Of a stretch of 35,319 bases of DNA, positions 34,901-35,319 are shown one piece after another. The notes beneath the pieces are model-generated. The model was not told the DNA's origin. It did no database searches and worked only from the letters and a program-made list of their open reading frames with translations. A program made the translations under genes and the position numbers. The DNA is from Streptomyces huiliensis. GTDB lineage: Bacteria; Actinomycetota; Actinomycetes; Streptomycetales; Streptomycetaceae. Positions within the stretch are counted from its first letter, which is position 1. Each line of letters begins with the position of its first letter. Location: positions 1-35,319 of the forward strand of contig NZ_JAIQLH010000149.1 of assembly GCF_020037025.1 (NCBI RefSeq), written 5' to 3'.

Positions 34901-35319
34901 CGCCTCGGCGTCGCTCCCGGCCCTCGCCTGCCCGGGGATGCTCGGCCCGGAGGCCGCGCGCCGGGCGGCGTCGAGCGCCTCCGCACCCTCCGACCGGGCG
35001 TCGCCGTCGAACGCGCCGCCTTCCGCCCGGAATCCGCGTGCGTGCGTGCTCCGTTCGGAGCCGGCGGTCTCGGTGGCGTGGGATGCGGTGGTGCCCGTTC
35101 CGGGGACGGGGGTTGCGCGTCCGGCGGGTACTGCCGGGGACGCTCCGGTGGTCCGTGGATTCGCGTTCGCCGTGGCGCCCGTTGCGTGGGTGCCACGGTC
35201 GGTGGGCACCGTCGAGGACGTTCCGGGGGCCCCTGGACCGGCGTTCGACATGGTGGAGGGCGCGCCGCCTTCCGCCCGGAACCCGCGCGGGTGCGTGCCC
35301 CGTTCGGAACCGGTTGTCC
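31934..35319 (-). CDS. FtsK/SpoIIIE-domain ATPase with long low-complexity N-terminus (5' partial)
   Basis: The frame is open to the window edge and gives about 1127 residues. An ATG exists at 35251, but the residues before it (GSERGTHPRGFRAEGGA) are repeated in frame 83 codons later, so the real start lies outside. The N-terminal third is Thr/Ala/Gly/Pro-rich and probably disordered. A degenerate FtsK-like module follows (VVIVDGDPG near 33530, no P-loop). Then comes a complete ATPase with Walker A GGPGSGKTELL (near 32880) and Walker B VVLVDDYDAL (near 32440). It resembles actinobacterial FtsK/EccC-like pumps, but no ESX partner is in view and no membrane helices are visible. DNA or protein translocation cannot be decided. 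Confidence 0.82.
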   Translation of the reverse strand, partial: TTGSERGTHPRGFRAEGGAPSTMSNAGPGAPGTSSTVPTDRGTHATGATANANPRTTGASPAVPAGRATPVPGTGTTASHATETAGSERSTHARGFRAEGGAFDGDARSEGAEALDAARRAASGPSIPGQARAGSDAEARWEHGTAGQPARGSSDPTGDSGDRRGTTGTGTARFTSPAASTTSTTSKTSTTDAARTTTGLPVHSSRTTPHVPQQPRREHRDTAPVSGPDGTPEAGRPSWATGGPASGTGREAGREHAPAAPTTDHRGAAHLRSQVAEPSDATGATGATGERDGRRRTDALAAHAPGVTARIPAEPEGTDVVDGSHTTPQAPAPTPDPAPGKRPRNRGIAAWARRLTGGRGDRRPQTADADTSADAGQTPTPAPSTTAGTGAGTVQASARSAAATAAGLRERWPDPAAVLLTALGPGPRLWERGPDHADLLTVRLGTADRHTAGPDTASRTLLPAVPVTVGLRQAGSLGLAGPRARLAGLARAALAHLAALHSPTVLEYVLIAADPARPADRRQAEWAWLGWLPHLRPAHGQDCRLLVAYDREQAAARTAELVRRLDDGPLGPGWPTAPPEEVAAAADRHPGPYTVVIVDGDPGTSALRETVARLAARGAAAGIHLICLAEAPSTTASSPVSAALETAAAGSPAFPHCGAVALLGGDVATVVQVIERAQVIERAQVIERAAPGGGAVPATPPPGGSVVAAVDAVSGAWAERFARALAPLRVADADPTGRSARVAALPRTARLLDELGLARATPASLTARWAEATDPGSRPGGRAVAVLGAGPHGPLAVDLTADGPHLLVEGGPGSGKTELLRSLAASLAAADRPDRLSLVLVDGAAAERGEGLRVCTDLPHVSTYLAASDPVRMREFAQALGSELKRRAELLGTLDFTAWHERHATPPAQVVAPRRSADPSSGDIDTPPTGTLRLRPARGGEDAAAARTAETALPRLVVLVDDYDALVAPALGSTGRPAAGSVVRALDAVARDGDRLGVHLVAASGRPDRTDATEAAERAALRVALEIAPAEAGAQGDGGPAPGRGRLRRPDDEAATPFQAGRVTGRIPRTATLRPTVVPLDWQRMGDPPTRRPVRELGNGPTDLALLASALQRAAQSAGARPAPPLL
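33255..33308 (-). repeat. Three 18-bp tandem repeats encoding VIERAQ
   Basis: Units at 33255-33272, 33273-33290 and 33291-33308 encode VIERAQ, VIERAQ and VIERAA in the FtsK-like protein, between the degenerate module and the active ATPase. The unit keeps the frame and may lengthen a helical linker. Confidence 0.85.
35012..35319 (-). repeat. In-frame direct repeat, 249-bp period, at the window edge
   Basis: A stretch of about 57 bp at 35261-35317 recurs at 35012-35068 with a few changes. Both copies encode GSERxTHxRGFRAEGGA in the same frame, 83 codons apart. More copies may lie beyond the edge. Confidence 0.8.

Overview
The window is chromosomal DNA from a Streptomyces or a very close relative. 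The evidence is very high GC with GC-rich third codon positions, frequent GTG/TTG starts, and proteins that look like standard Streptomyces forms: long-form HPF, SecA without the C-terminal zinc tail, and a 1661-residue NAD-glutamate dehydrogenase of the 180-kDa class. No tRNA, rRNA, CRISPR array, transposase or integrase was seen. The first 14.7 kb reads as conserved core.

Region 1 (1-14735, core): the tail of a ComF-like phosphoribosyltransferase, hpf (ribosome hibernation), an orphan NarL-type response regulator, a leftward pair (GNAT acetyltransferase, then a YcaQ-like DNA glycosylase with a QLD motif), secA, a convergent Rv3235-family gene, a DUF6912 gene, an HAD hydrolase that is probably leaderless, and the large NAD-GDH gene. 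Strong hairpin terminators follow secA and gdh.

Region 2 (14883-27819, cell-envelope glycopolymer locus): a GtrA-type membrane protein is divergent from a tightly packed rightward run. The run encodes a sugar-nucleotide pyrophosphorylase, a polyprenol-phosphate mannose synthase-like GT2, two polytopic GT-C-like proteins, a GT2-TagF (CDP-glycerol transferase) fusion and a GT4. A separate GT2 lies on the opposite strand and a GT39-like membrane transferase follows. Several junctions overlap by 4 nt or are only a few bases apart, so the run is very likely one operon. My inference is that it makes a teichoic-acid-like wall polymer on the inside and decorates it outside from polyprenyl-phosphate sugars (NDP-sugar to lipid-P-sugar, flipping by GtrA, transfer by GT-C enzymes).

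Region 3 (27924-31601, leftward sugar ABC importer): a lipoprotein binding protein, a MalF-type permease carrying an unusual extracellular beta-rich insertion, and a MalG-type permease. No ATPase is encoded, as is common in Streptomyces where a shared ATPase (MsiK type) serves many importers. A promoter overlapped by an inverted repeat sits upstream.

Region 4 (31934-35319, leftward, cut by the window edge): a large protein with a long low-complexity N-terminal region full of small repeats, a degenerate FtsK-like module and a complete FtsK/SpoIIIE ATPase. Its reading frame stays open to the edge, so its true N-terminus lies outside the window.
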